DNA of 64,000 nt from Pegoplata infirma. Its lineage: Eukaryota; Arthropoda; Insecta; Diptera; Anthomyiidae. Below, piece after piece: positions 1-11,071 of the stretch; position 1 is the first letter of the stretch; each line of letters starts with the position of its first letter. The position numbers and the translations under genes were made by a program. The notes under the pieces are model-generated. The model saw nothing but the letters and a program-made list of their open reading frames with translations. It had not been told where the DNA came from and ran no database searches. The stretch is taken from positions 240,305,462 to 240,369,461 of the forward strand of contig OY992538.1 of assembly GCA_963921195.1 (NCBI GenBank), given 5' to 3'.

Positions 1-388
1 ATCCTCAGAATTGTCTTTCGAAAGTTGGCGTGTTTTTATCTTGAAAAACCCTTGCTGAAATTCACTCTTTTGTTTATAACTTTTGAATAACTGGAATGAT
101 TTCGCTCATTTGTAATACCAACCTGACCAGGTAAATGCCCAACATATATACCAAACTTCAAGAGCCTCCATAAAGGAGGCTCTGTCCGTCGGTTGAAAAC
201 ACGCTAAACTTCTAAAGACTTTACGCAGGATCCTGTCATATATGTTGGTCATTTAGCTGGTCAGGTTGGTGTTGCATTCCAGTGAAATCGGTCTAGTGAT
301 TCAAAAGTAATGAGCAATTGAGTGAATTTCGGCAAGGGGTTTTAGCGAATTTTCGAGATTTAAAACACACAAAGACAATATTGAGGAT
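1..388. repeat. Foldback repeat, left side cut by window edge
   Basis: The first ~70 bases and about 320-388 are imperfect inverted repeats of each other (CTTTCGAAAGTTGGCGTGTT against its complement-like partner around 370). An inner pair, CCAACCTGACCAGGTAAATG near 119 and its partner near 255-273, tightens the hairpin. It joins directly to the family D repeat that follows, so the two may be one element. No coding potential is seen. Confidence 0.6.
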
Positions 389-868
389 GCTAAAGCTATT
401 CATATATATTTCTTCTTCCCCTGGCCTGGATCGTATTGAATTTTAGCCAAATCGGTCCAGTGGTTCTAAAGTTATTAGCAAAACCGTGAATTTCAAATTG
501 GATTCACCTAAAATTCACGTGTTGAAAAAACCGAGCCTTAAAAAAATCAAGCTTTAATAACATTGGTGAGCCACAAAATTTCTTTAAAATGTATTTTTGT
601 CACTCCAAAATATTTTTAGAGTAAAAAAAAATTCACACTCGAAAAAAACTTGCACTCAAAAAAAAAGTAGTATTTTTTCTTTTTTTTTTTTACAAAAATT
701 ACAAAAACACTTTTTTTCACTCAAATACTTCTAATTTAAACTGTTCATTCTTTTCACGTTAGAAAATTTACTATCCTTTTAAAAGGGCATTGTGAAGCTA
801 TTCATAGATTCCGCCAAGTCGAATTTAACTTTTCTACTTGTTCATCATTTATGAAGCATTATCAAATA
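389..868 (-). repeat. Dispersed repeat family D, minus orientation
   Basis: The right edge reads, on the minus strand, AAATTCGACTTGGC followed by AATCTATGAATA-like sequence and CACAATGCCC. The same order recurs at 29338-29470, 34225-34745 and 49285-49450. The middle is low-complexity, with repeated TTTTTGAGTGTAAAA-type units. The family ends in short oligo-A/T tracts and has no recognisable protein. Its class (DNA element or Helitron relative) is unknown. Confidence 0.55.
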
Positions 869-924
869 TCAAAAAAATATCAAAAGCGGTGATTTGACAG
901 ATAAATTTCTTGCGGACTTCCTTA

Positions 925-1300
925 ACAACGCATCGAAATATCGGTCTAGAACCCCATTGATCAGTGATCGATTCTAAGATATTCTAATGAAGTCCGGCTG
1001 TCAGTCCGCCTGTGGGCACGATACAGTCCAAAGTAAAAGAGCTCGGATCCTTTTTTGGAAATATCTTATGGTTTTAGGCTGGTGAAGTTTGGGATTAGGC
1101 AAAATCAGATCAGGGAGAAAAAAGTTTCCCCTTTAAAAACTAAAACAACCACTGAAAAAAACGCTAAGTTTCACAGGTTTTGTATAAGTTTACTAAGTAA
1201 ACAATTTTGTGTCACAAGAAGTTCAAAGTTGGATCCTGGGGACTAGAAAATTATTATTTTTTTTTCAGTCCGACCCCTTTTGTTTGCGTGGATAAAAAAT
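925..1300 (-). mobile_element. mini-me/INE-1-like repeat, minus orientation
   Basis: On the minus strand this carries the family landmarks: a short GTCY-like run, AGAATATCTTAGAATCGATC, and GATATTTCGATGCGTTG. Plus-strand copies at 9165, 11900 and 20395 have the same landmarks. It is non-coding. The family resembles the dipteran mini-me/DINE-1 group, non-autonomous Helitron relatives that carry TA and GTCY microsatellite seeds. That assignment comes from memory of the hallmark, not a search. Confidence 0.65.
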
Positions 1301-1319
1301 AAATTAAATTATGGTAAAT

Positions 1320-2484
1320 GAATTTTAATTTAGTTCGGTTTGAGTCCATATTAATTATTTCTGAGAAATAATGATTGTTGTACAATGAGAAAATCTGAAA
1401 AAAATCAAGTGACAACACAGGCTAAGTGGAGATGTCGACAGCTTTCGGAAGATGCCACCCTTCCATCATCAGCACTCCTTCGATTGCCACACACTTAATG
1501 TGTGTCAGATTAAAATTAGCCATTTAAATGAAACTTTTGAAGAAATTAAGAATTGGAATTACTCCTCTTTGTGTTGAATAACCCCTATTCACCATTAATT
1601 CGTGTTGTATTCATTTGGCAGAAACTTAATCCATCTTAACTTTTAACAGAGTTGTATTTTTCCCATTGTTAACCCTTAGTAGGACTTTTCAAATCTTGAA
1701 AAATGTCCGTTAGGTTTGAATTTTTGTTTCATATTTCTAATTCTTAGAAATATTACTAAATTGCAATGTACCTTATGAGTTGTGTATTAATTGTGTTTAT
1801 ATATTGTTGGACTGTATATTTTATAACTGAATTTTAATTTAGTTCGGTTTGAGTCCATATTAATTATTTCTGAGAAATAATGATTGTTGTACAATGAGAA
1901 AATCTGAAAAAAATCAAGTGACAACACAGGCTAAGTGGAGATGTCGACAGCTTTCGGAAGATGCCACCCTTCCATCATCAGCACTCCTTCGATTGCCACA
2001 CACTTAATGTGTGTCAGATTAAAATTAGCCATTTAAATGAAACTTTTGAAGAAATTAAGAATTGGAATTACTCCTCTTTGTGTTGAATAACCCCTATTCA
2101 CCATTAATTCGTGTTGTATTCATTTGGCAGAAACTTAATCCATCTTAACTTTTAACAGAGTTGTATTTTTCCCATTGTTAACCCTTAGTAGGACTTTTCA
2201 AATCTTGAAAAATGTCCGTTAGGTTTGAATTTTTGTTTCAAATTTCTAATTCTTAGAAATATTACTAAATTGCAATGTACCTTATGAGTTGTGTATTAAT
2301 TGTGTTTATATATTGTTGGACTGTATATTTTATAACTGAATTTTAATTTAGTTCGGTTTGAGTCCATATTAATTATTTCTGAGAAATAATGATTGTTGTA
2401 CAATGAGAAAATCTGAAAAAAATCAAGTGACAACACAGGCTAAGTGGAGATGTCGACAGCTTTCGGAAGATGCCACCCTTCCAT
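1320..2484. repeat. 509-bp tandem repeat, 2.3 copies
   Basis: GAATTTTAATTTAGTTCGG recurs at 1320, 1829 and 2338, an exact 509-bp period. The two full units are almost identical; one visible change is CATATTTCTAATTC to CAAATTTCTAATTC. The third copy stops after TGCCACCCTTCCAT. The near-identity suggests recent amplification or gene conversion. A diverged single unit lies inverted at about 4925-5058, so the unit is also dispersed. Confidence 0.95.
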
Positions 2485-4076
2485 ATTTATAAAAATAGTG
2501 CAAAATGCATAATAAATGAATTAGTAAACATTTATTACGAGGGGAAGGTTTCCCGCACTGCCTCCGCCGACCTAACCAAAAACGCCCCTTCAATTTGTTT
2601 TATTTTTTTTTTATTTTTTTAACATGTTCGATTTAACACTGTCTTTTTTGGTAATTTTTTTTTTCACTGAAGTTGGCTTGTTTCTCGAATCAAAACACTT
2701 TAGAACGTGTTAAATCAAATTTTTTGTTTACAACTCGTTGGTCGATATAAAAATTTTGCGTCAGAAGAGGTTAAAATCTGCAATTTTTTGTTTGTAACGT
2801 TTAATACTTCGCATGAATTTTCTGCAACCAACTTAATAATCAAGAAAAAATAAACCATATAACTTTGAGACGAGTTGGCTCATTCATTTGCTAAGGCATT
2901 TTATAAAATTTATTACAAGTACGAGTTACTTAATCCGCTTTAGTGAACTTACAGTTTATCAAATATAGTCATAAATTAGGACAACATAGGCAGAACATAA
3001 TTGGGGTATACATACTCGGATTATGTCAGAAATTTGTATGGAATACTGATTCATTGAAATCGATTTCATTGAACATTAATAAATCAATGACTCAATGATA
3101 CGGGCACAACTCAAGTGTCGTATATATTTATAACTAATTTATGACACATCATTTCTTGCATATCACAAGTTAAGTGTGCTTTGAACTGAAAACGGTTCGA
3201 TTCAAAGAAAATAAGAAAGTGAAAATTCACAACATTATATTTATTTTTATTTAATTACTTTCAAAAGAATTCGTACTGTGATTACCCTTACTGTAATTGA
3301 TCCTCTTGTGTGTGGAACCATATTGAACTATATAAGTTCAATATGGTTTCAAGAAAAACTGTTAGCATTGTTGTTGTGGGTGCAAAACCCACAATTGCAA
3401 TATGGATAACAAACTATTTTATACTCTACATTACTATGTCCCGTCAGAACTTATTTATGACATATTTTTCTTCAAAGCACTTGATTAGGCAAATTTATAT
3501 TTATATATGATGACAAATAAAAAATAATTTTAAAAATTTAAACAAATTATTATGAACAGAAAATTCAGAGACATTAAACTAAAATTAGGACCAGTGTTAC
3601 CAACTTTTGTTTTTGCGAGGAAAAATGTAATTGTTCAGCTAAGAAGTTTAAATAGAATAAAAATATATTTTGCTTCAGTAATATTCAAATGCTGAAATGC
3701 ACTTTGAATTCCGTTATAGATTTCTTTTGTTTGAAATCTCTTTGAACCTGTTTCCAAAAACAATTTTGGAAGGTTTTTAAAGTTTGACTACTATGGCTTT
3801 TAAAAGCTAATCGTCGGGACACTCTAATATACAACAACTATTCAATGTATAGTTCTGTTAGTGTTGTTGTATAGAACTTTCTCAAATATTGTTTTTTTTT
3901 TATTATTATTATTTTCTTGTTTTATTTCTATGAAGCGTGTGGTTGGCCTAAAAACAATTTTTAACTAGTTAATACTAAATTTACTGCTACAACTACAGTT
4001 AAGTTTGTAAATGCATGAATGTACATAAATGCATATTTACTGCAATGTATATAATGTTTGCACATATATACATACA
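2485..4076. other. Intergenic or intronic DNA, no gene seen
   Basis: AT-rich sequence with no convincing coding region on either strand. The only structure noted is the perfect hairpin at 3316-3348 and short poly-T tracts. Confidence 0.6.
3316..3348. repeat. Perfect 13-bp hairpin
   Basis: AACCATATTGAAC (3316-3328) and GTTCAATATGGTT (3336-3348) are exact inverted repeats around the 7-base loop TATATAA. Flanking bases extend the stem weakly. No tail or promoter ties it to a known RNA. Confidence 0.8.
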
Positions 4077-4735
4077 TTAGGGTGGTACGAATAATGTCTT
4101 TTTCGAATTTCGTCGATTGCCGGACAATTTGTGGATCATTTTGAGGTTAAAACTCTGTGTTTAAATTTTTAAGCCAATCGGACAATTTTAACCTGTGGCG
4201 CGGGGGATTAAAGTGTGGTTAATTTTTGCATGATAAGGGTTTCAGCTTTAAAATTGACTTTAAAAAAATTGATGGCCGTTAGGGTTTCGACATGCAACGA
4301 TACTATTAATGTATATTACTATTACTATTAATGATATATATTCATAAAACATTTTATTTCGATTGGTGACATCTTTATCGTATTCTAAAATCTGTCCAGA
4401 AACAATAAAATATTTTTTTAACTTTTTTTGAGTTTTATATATCATCACAATTTTTTTTTTAATTTCATCGATTGCTGGGCAAATTATGGTTCATTATGGT
4501 CTAAAGTTAAGCCCTTAAAAAAATACACAAACCGAAATATTTTTTTCTGAGCGATACATTAAATTGTAAAAAAATATATTTTTTTTCTGTTTCTGGGTAC
4601 ACATTAAAACACGATGAAGATGTAAAAGGTCGGGATAATTTTATTTCTTTAAAAAAAGGATTCATTTAACAATTTTGTAAAAAAACTATTATAATGTCCA
4701 TTTTTCCTGGAAGGACCATCAAAATTTTTTATCAA
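4077..4735. repeat. Possible hAT-like repeat remnant
   Basis: It starts TTAGGGTGGTACGA after ACATACAT, very like the start of the hAT foldback at 22539 (ACATACAT then TAGGGTGGGTCG). Two related blocks occur inside: ATTTCGTCGATTGCCGGACA near 4108 and ATTTCATCGATTGCTGGGCA near 4462. I found no matching right end, so this may be a broken copy. Confidence 0.4.
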
Positions 4736-4766
4736 CGCTTAGAATGTGAATTTTTTTTTCCTTTAT

Positions 4767-4880
4767 TTATTCCACTTGGAAACATAGGGCTTCTACAAGA
4801 CAATTCCATCTAGTTCTATCATTACAATACATCTTAATATCATTCCATGTTCTGTTCTGTTCCAATTGTCGAGCAATAAA
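4767..4880 (-). pseudogene. RTE-type LINE reverse transcriptase, C-terminal remnant
   Basis: The minus strand translates to a short tail: TWNDIKMYCNDRTRWNCLVE, then ALCFQVE and a TAA stop at 4767-4769. The spacing and the DRxRW...LVxALC pattern match the extreme C terminus of RTE-clade reverse transcriptases (known family pattern). The longer copy at 56087-56340 agrees. An in-frame TGA just upstream shows 5' truncation or decay. Only ~38 codons remain, so it is a fossil. Confidence 0.65.
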
Positions 4881-4924
4881 TTTTCAAAGTTTGTTGGAGA
4901 GTAAAATGTTTGATACTTTTCAAA

Positions 4925-5058
4925 TTTTCTTCCGAGACCTGTCGACATCTCCACCTGTGTTGTCACTGAATTTTTTCATATTTTCTCACTGTACAACAAT
5001 AATTTTTTCTCAGATATAATTGATATGGACTCAAACCGAACTAAGGGGCATGCCTCAA
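4925..5058 (-). repeat. Dispersed diverged copy of the 509-bp unit
   Basis: On the minus strand this reads GTTCGGTTTGAGTCCATAT, then TGTACA, GTGACAACACAGG and GGAGATGTCGACAG, in the same order as in the tandem array at 1320-2484, with many substitutions. It is interrupted or bounded by the palindromic element at 5059. Confidence 0.7.
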
Positions 5059-5251
5059 ACTCAATTCCGTTCGGATTTGAAAAAAGTGGTTTACTTGTAA
5101 AACGAAAAACGAATATTATATTTTTCGGAATGAAATCACTTTCAAAAATCAAAGTGAAATTGAATTGCACAAAAGTGGTTTCACTCCGAAAAAATATTTG
5201 CTTTGCGTTTTACAAGTAAACCACTTATTTCACTTCCGAACGGAATTGAGT
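5059..5251. mobile_element. 193-bp MITE with inverted termini
   Basis: Terminal inverted repeats ACTCAATTCCGTTCGG and CCGAACGGAATTGAGT bound the element. The arms continue inward with GTGGTTTACTTGTAAAACG near 5086 and its complement near 5206. Reading frames on both strands are by-products of the palindrome. No clear target duplication was found. Confidence 0.75.
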
Positions 5252-5804
5252 CTATAAAATAAGTCTGTAAAAATTAATTTTTTAAAATTTTTGCAAAAAA
5301 AGCCAATATTTTGAAAATTTATTAAGTACTTGACAAATTTTCTGAAACTTCGATTTGACACCGTTAAGAGAACACTACAAATTTCAATAAAAAAATTGCT
5401 TTTGGAAATGCGTAATGTTTTTGCCAAAACAAAAAAACATTATACTATTTTTATTTTTTAAATTTTTGGTTGATTTTTTTTTTAAATTTGAAATCTCCAT
5501 AAATTTTTAAAAAATATTTTCATATAAATTTTTTTCATAAAAATTTCGGATTCCAAGTAAAAAAATAAATACATTTATTAAATTTTATGCTCGACAATAT
5601 CAAAAGCGTGAACGGACATTCCGATTAGTTTTAGACCATGTGGCAAGATATTTCTTCTGGGAGACATTCAAATTAAAAAATAAAAGTAAAAATTCCTCCA
5701 TACATTACGCTGCCACCCCAATGTACAAAGCTTTTTGTACATTTATTGTTAATTTGTATATGTATGCTATAAGGAGAAATAAAATAATGGGTGCCTTTTT
5801 TAGA
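5252..5804. other. AT-rich DNA, no feature seen
   Basis: Long A/T runs and no coding signal on either strand. Confidence 0.6.
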
Positions 5805-6345
5805 CATTTTATTTATTTGTTTAAAAACAAAAAGGGTATTTAAAATTACAAAATCGGAATGGGATGAAACCAAAAACAAATGAAAGTTGACATTTTCCAT
5901 ACTAAAACCCTCAAAGTTTATTTTTTTAGTTTAGTGAGAGATTTTTTATTACACACATTTGAAGTTGGAAAACTATTATTTTAATTATAATAATTTTAAA
6001 ATTGTATAAGAGGCGTATACATAATGTTGTAATTGCCTTTAAATAACAATCATACGCAACGGAGCACATTTCTTTTTTTTGTTTAATAAGTAATTCAGTA
6101 AAAACTGGACTGATTGCGGCAAAATTTATACCGATTATAGCAAATTTAATTTTGAGCTTAAGTTTGGAAGCTGGATCCCACATGTCCAATAAGGGACACC
6201 TTTAAATCCCGAACTTTAAGTGCAGGTTAAAAAATATCTCACTAAACTAAAGAAAACTTGAGGGTTTTGTCATGGAATGTCAACTTTCATGTGTTTTTTG
6301 TATCACTTTGTTGTTAAAATAAATCTAAAACACCCTTTTATTTTG
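5805..6345. repeat. Foldback element
   Basis: ATGAAAGTTGACATTTTCCA (about 5880) and ACCCTCAAAGTTT (5906) recur inverted at about 6262-6290 with a few mismatches. The arms extend outward to ~5805 and ~6345. The loop is about 280 bp. The apparent frames across it are not supported as genes. Confidence 0.65.
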
Positions 6346-6646
6346 TATGTATGTGGGTTTATATGAACACAGGACTAATGAAGAGTGAATTTAAAGTCGG
6401 ATAAATAAATTTGGCTTGTAGACTACTTCCGTGCGAAAAAAGTAGGTAGCAGTATAATAAAATTTTAATAATTCAAAATTTAATAAATATTTCTTAAAAA
6501 ACGGGTTAAATAAAACAGTCGCCTGGATGACTTACCATGCCGCTAGCAGAAGTTTAATATAAAACAAAAATTTTCCAGTAATTTAAAAACAATTAGTAAA
6601 ATATTACATTATAAGTTTTCCATTACAGAAAAATAGTTTAAAACTA

Positions 6647-6995
6647 CCCGTGTAAAAAAATAATTGGATCAAAACATATCTCTTTTGATAAAAACATATA
6701 TGGATCATATCTAAATGGATATAATCAGATCTACTCCATATATATTCATATCTGCTTCAGATATGTTTTGATCCGTAAATTGAGTCTATCTGACAATATT
6801 ACAGATATGAATATATCTGAAAATGTCTGATCATATATGTCATATATGCCAGATAGACTCAATTTACGGATCTGAAAATATCTGAAGCAGATATGAGTAT
6901 ATATGGAGTAGATCTGATTATATCCATTTAGATATGATTCATATATGTTTTTATCAAAAGAGATATGTTTTGATCCAATTATTTTTTTACACGGG
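6647..6995. mobile_element. 349-bp palindromic MITE, TA target duplication
   Basis: It runs from CCCGTGTAAAAAAATAATTG to the exact inverse ending TTTTTTTACACGGG, flanked by TA on both sides (6645-6646 and 6996-6997). The arms are nearly perfect over more than 140 bp. A second inner inverted pair, AAATTGAGTCTATCTG and its complement, surrounds a short centre. TA duplication fits Tc1/mariner-type mobilisation (inference). Confidence 0.85.
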
Positions 6996-6997
6996 TA

Positions 6998-7567
6998 TAG
7001 TTATTATTTCATAAAAGTATTATTTATTTTTGAAAGAGTTTAATTTATTTTAGATTTAAACAACTTAAATCTCTTCCTTTTAAATCTTTAAATTTTTTTT
7101 ATCAACATGAGTTTTTTTTTCCTAAATGTAAGAAGATGCACATTTAACTTCAACAACTTTGAGTAACTCTGGTCACACTTATAAATTCAGAATTCTAGTT
7201 CTATTTACAAATATACTAAAAATATTATTCTGCAAATTAAAAATAAGTGGCAAATAAATACAAATAAAATACCCACATAAATGTTGTAGTTGTTTGGTAC
7301 TTAAATAAAGATTTGTATTGCAATTGCAATTTCTATTAATCTATTGTTGGACAATAGTTTTGAGCATCAACTGGTACAAGCAAGCAATCAAACAAACACC
7401 AGTCAACAAGACTTTCAAATAAAATTCTAACAGTTACAGACAACAAACTGTCAAAAGATAAACTAGGTACAAAAATATGCAAACCGAATTTCAATACATG
7501 CAATATTTTTTTATTAGGAATCGAAATCTTCTCTAACGAAATAAGTGTTAACAAAGTTATTTATTAT
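6998..7567. other. No gene seen
   Basis: Unique AT-rich DNA. It contains a GGTCACACT word near 7171 that resembles a fly core-promoter element, but no exon follows it convincingly. Confidence 0.5.
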
Positions 7568-7710
7568 TATTTACACGCTATAATTAGGAAATTTCATCCC
7601 TATTTATATTATTTTACACATCCACGCCTACCAAAAAGGGCGGGCTTAGAAAAATAAATGTGGGTCATAAAAAAATTATTCGCAACAGTTGTTGCCCAAG
7701 CAAACTTTTA
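7568..7710 (+). mobile_element. mini-me-like repeat fragment
   Basis: CATCCACGCCTACCAAAAAGGGCGGGC matches, in pieces, the CCACGCCCACAAAAGGGGGCG block seen in copies at 12091 and 20487. The conserved 3' core is absent. Confidence 0.5.
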
Positions 7711-7725
7711 TTGAAATGTTAGTAC

Positions 7726-8256
7726 TAGAGATGGGCACATGAGCAGATTAGAGCGTGATCACGCGTGAATGTGACTGATTTCAATTTTACTCACTTGATT
7801 GTGAGTGATTGTGAGTGGAGAAAAAAATTGCGTGAGTGAGTGAGCGTGCGTGAGTAAGATTTTTGCGTGAGTGAGTGTGCGTGATTCGATTTTTTGCGTG
7901 AGTTTGCGTGATTTATTTTCTTTTCTATTTCTTTTTGTACCAAAAAAAGCAACAAAAAATTGTAAAATATGGCTCAATTTAATATTTCGTCCCGAGAAAA
8001 GCAAAAAAAAAAAAATGTAAAATTTCGCTGAATATTTTGAAAGATTTTTCAAATTTTAGTTTTTGAAATTTTTTTTGTATAAATAAGTGTTTCGTGAGTG
8101 TGAGTCAACGTGAGTGTGAGTGAAGCTTGCGTGAGTGCACGTGAGTGTGAGTTGTATTAAATTTACTCACGTGAGCGTGAGTGAGTGCGAGTAGAAATAA
8201 TATGCTCGTGAGTGAGTGTGCGTGATTCAAAAACATCACTCACGCGGCCATCTCTA
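7726..8256. mobile_element. hAT-type MITE built of GTGAGT repeats
   Basis: The ends are TAGAGATGG (7726) and CCATCTCTA (8248-8256). They are flanked by 8-bp near-duplications GTTAGTAC (7718-7725) and GTAAGTAC (8257-8264), one mismatch. An 8-bp duplication with TAGAG-type ends is the hAT pattern. Both subterminal zones (7740-7920 and 8090-8250) are packed with GTGAGTG/GCGTGAGTG words, facing each other in part, which may be transposase binding sites (inference). The centre is plain AT-rich sequence. No transposase. Confidence 0.85.
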
Positions 8257-8327
8257 GTAAGTACCTTTAAACAACGATTTCTATCATTATTTTTACTTAT
8301 ACTTCCATTAACACAGTACAGTGCATA

Positions 8328-8722
8328 CACTAAGAAAATTATGTCATTAACTGTTTGTAGGTTATTTTAAAAAGTAATCAGTAAAGTCATTTTAAAAGAA
8401 AAATCACTTATTTTATAAAGGATTTAATTTTTTTACTGTTTCTGTAGTTTAAAAAAAATAATTTACTGTATTAAAAACGAATTTTCTGTTACATTTAATT
8501 TTGGCAGTAAAAAATTTCTTCTATAGTTTTACTGTTTTTCAATACAAAATAACTGAATATTTACTAGTTTTTTAATGTTTTGGTTAGTCATTAAATGAGC
8601 ATTTAAAATTGACTGTAATGTGTTTTTATTTTAAATGAAAAAACAGTGGAATGGTTTTTAAATAAAATTTCATTTGTTTAAGTGAATATTTACTGGAATT
8701 TACCTACATAATTCTTTGAGTG
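8328..8722. mobile_element. 395-bp MITE, CACTMAR ends, TA duplication
   Basis: The left end CACTAAGAAAATTATGT pairs with the right end ACATAATTCTTTGAGTG, with TA on both sides. The interior has repeated ACTGT/TTTACTG words. MITEs at 21534, 28622 and 53945 share CACTC/GAAAA-type ends. Confidence 0.75.
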
Positions 8723-8724
8723 TA

Positions 8725-9164
8725 GTTAGATTGATGTGGACACATTTTTGTTATCTTAAAAAAATTTCCCAAATTTTAAATATTAGTTTTTAAGAATTGA
8801 TAAATATTTTTTGAAACCGAAAAAATATTTAAATAATGGAAAATTTATTTTATTACGGATTTATGAATGACTGCGATTTCCATGCAAATGATTGTTTTTT
8901 TCTAAATATTCTAAAAACGGTGTGGACCAAATATCTTTCCAAATCAAGTAATTTACTTAAAACTGCAATAGTTTTTTTTTAAATGATTTATTAAAAAAAA
9001 AAAATATGAAAATCGCATCCTTAGTCATTATGCATATTATTTCGGCCAACACCTGTATAAAAGTATTATATAAATTCTTACATATTTAATGTCATGTCAA
9101 GCGATTTTTTTTTTGATTGCCGCAAACACAACAGAAAAGGGATAACAATTACAAACTAATTACT
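8725..9164. other. No feature seen
   Basis: AT-rich non-coding sequence without inverted or tandem structure noticed. Confidence 0.6.
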
Positions 9165-9727
9165 AGGGGTCATTGGGGCCACATAAACCCATGCGGTAAA
9201 TGTTTAAAAATTCATTTATTATGCTTTTTGAGCTAAAGTTATACAATTTTAGAATTATTTTAAAACATTTTTAATGTCCACCCCCACAAAAGGGGGGCGG
9301 GAAAAAATTTTTATTTTTTTTATTTCCTAAGTCCAAGTGCAGGATCTTGAACTTTTTCGGACATCAAATTGTTTCATTTGCTTAACAAAAATACAAAAAA
9401 AACTGTGAAAATATGGCGTTTTTCAAAGGTTAGTTAAGCTCTTCAAGGGGGAACTGGTCCGATTTTGCCCATTTACGAACTTAAACTGCCTAGGATCAAA
9501 ATACATATTCCTGCCAAACTTAACGAGTCTATCTCTTTTATTTTGGACTCCATCGTGTCTTATACAGACGGAAAGACGGACATACGGATATTCTAAAAAA
9601 GTCTTAGAATCGATCATAGATCAATAATATATATACTTTATGGGGTCCCCGACCGATATTTCGATGCGTTACAAACGGAATGACAAAGTGAGTATACCCC
9701 CATACTGTAGTTGGAGGGTACAAAAAT
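9165..9727 (+). mobile_element. mini-me/INE-1-like repeat
   Basis: In order: a CCCACAAAAGGGGGGCGGG block, TTCAAGGGGGAACTGGTCCG, a short GACGGAAAGACGGACATACGG run, TCTTAGAATCGATCATAGATC, AATATATATACTTTATGGGG and ATTTCGATGCGTTACAAACG. The end is GTTGGAGGGTACAAAAA. This is one of the fuller copies. Any reading frame inside is incidental. Confidence 0.75.
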
Positions 9728-9939
9728 AGCAAAAATAAGTTTAGCAAAAACTGCACGAGTATTTGAAGTATTTAGTTTTCGTTGTGGTTCAAACTTAAAA
9801 CTAACCCTCCACATAAAATTAAACTCTACAAGGGCGAGTATTAAAAAGAAAAAAATATGCCAACGGTGCTAACAGTAATAACAGCAAAAAGTTTTAATGT
9901 CACAGTAACAAGAGGCAACACTGGCAGCAGTAAATAGAA

Positions 9940-10122
9940 GTCAAACTAAAGTTGTTCGTTGGTTAGTTGGCGTTTTTTAAACGCTTCGGTAAGTTTATGT
10001 AACCATTGTTGGTAAAGATTAAAAGAACATAACATGTAATATGATTTTATGTTTGTGTTTGTAGCTAGTGGCATTCAAGGGATAGAGAACTTAATATAAT
10101 GAAGGGCAGCAAAATAAATATG
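9940..10122 (+). CDS. Candidate 5' exons of an unidentified gene
   Basis: Two exon-like pieces can be read. The first would end at 9988 before a strong donor, GTAAGTTTATG. A 76-bp intron (9989-10064) of typical fly size ends TTTGTGTTTGTAG. The second piece, 10065-10122, contains ATG at 10099 and reads MKGSKINM, then meets another strong donor, GTGAGTG, at 10123. The region is free of known repeats and has ordinary base composition. I could not find the next exon or recognise the protein, and the 5' limit is arbitrary. A chance arrangement is quite possible. Confidence 0.3.
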
Positions 10123-10417
10123 GTGAGTGAAAATTCTTCAGAAAAGTCTATTATTAAGATTTATATGATTACTCCATGATAATTGAATACTTGTTACAGG
10201 GCAATTTAAATGAATGTTTAAATATATAGTAATAAAAGAGGAATAAAGAAGACAAAAATATATTATTAGTTCAATTGAGGGAAAGGCAGAGAAAAGTTTT
10301 TTTAGAGAAAGCCTTGTAATTTTCTTTCAATTGTAAAATTGATGGAAAACGTAGTAAAGGTTTTGAAAGCTTAAAGTTACCACACCATTGTATGGAACTT
10401 ACATATATTCCAAATTT
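10123..10417. other. Possible intron sequence
   Basis: Non-repetitive sequence that would be intronic if the upstream candidate exons are real. Otherwise nothing is seen. Confidence 0.4.
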
Positions 10418-11071
10418 CCCAGCAAACAAAACGATACGACATCGATTCGCCGGTTGTATTGCCGATACGAAAAATGTTATTGCTGCAATTATCGAATTCG
10501 TATCGCCGGTGATACACCTTTCGGGAGAAACTGTTACCCGACGGCAATACATCTTGACGATATAAAAACCATTCGTCTTGGCGATAAAACGGCAAAATCT
10601 CCAGATAATCGTATAAACGACAAATAATAGATTTGTATGTATCGCCGGAATATCACTTAAATTATAAACCGGCGATACAGCTCTATCGATTCCCTGAAGC
10701 TGAAAATAGACATTATGTTTTTTTCATTCATATTTTGGTCATGTTATCAGGACTAAAAACATTTGCATTCACTTGAAAAATATATCCGCAACATTCGCTG
10801 AATTTTTTATTTTATCTTTGAACGCACATTTGTGTTTTTCGACCAAATTTATATTCTTTCAAAGATTTCTTGTTGTGTTTGATAAATTATTTTTTTTTAA
10901 ATTGACAAAGAAATAAAAATTTTCAATATTTTTTTTTTGTTTATCGCCAAAGTATCGTTCGTATGAAAAAACTGCGATATAATAAAAATACTTTGATTTT
11001 TTATTGAAATGATAAATTTTCGTATCGCCGCAATATCTTTTCGGCGATATATCGCCCTATTGTTTGCAGGG
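10418..11071. mobile_element. MITE with TATCGCCGG subterminal words
   Basis: The left end CCCAGCAAACAAAACGATA faces the right end TATTGTTTGCAGGG. Inside, the word TATCGCCGG/CCGGCGATA and its variants recur at least eight times in both orientations (for example near 10500, 10640, 10670, 10945 and 11025). That suggests repeated protein-binding sites. No target duplication was identified. Overlapping frames on both strands are palindrome by-products. Confidence 0.7.

Noticed and set aside
7165..7185. A fly promoter element (GGTCACACT) marking a gene start
   Set aside because: The last consensus base does not fit and no exon or splice-framed coding sequence follows on either strand.
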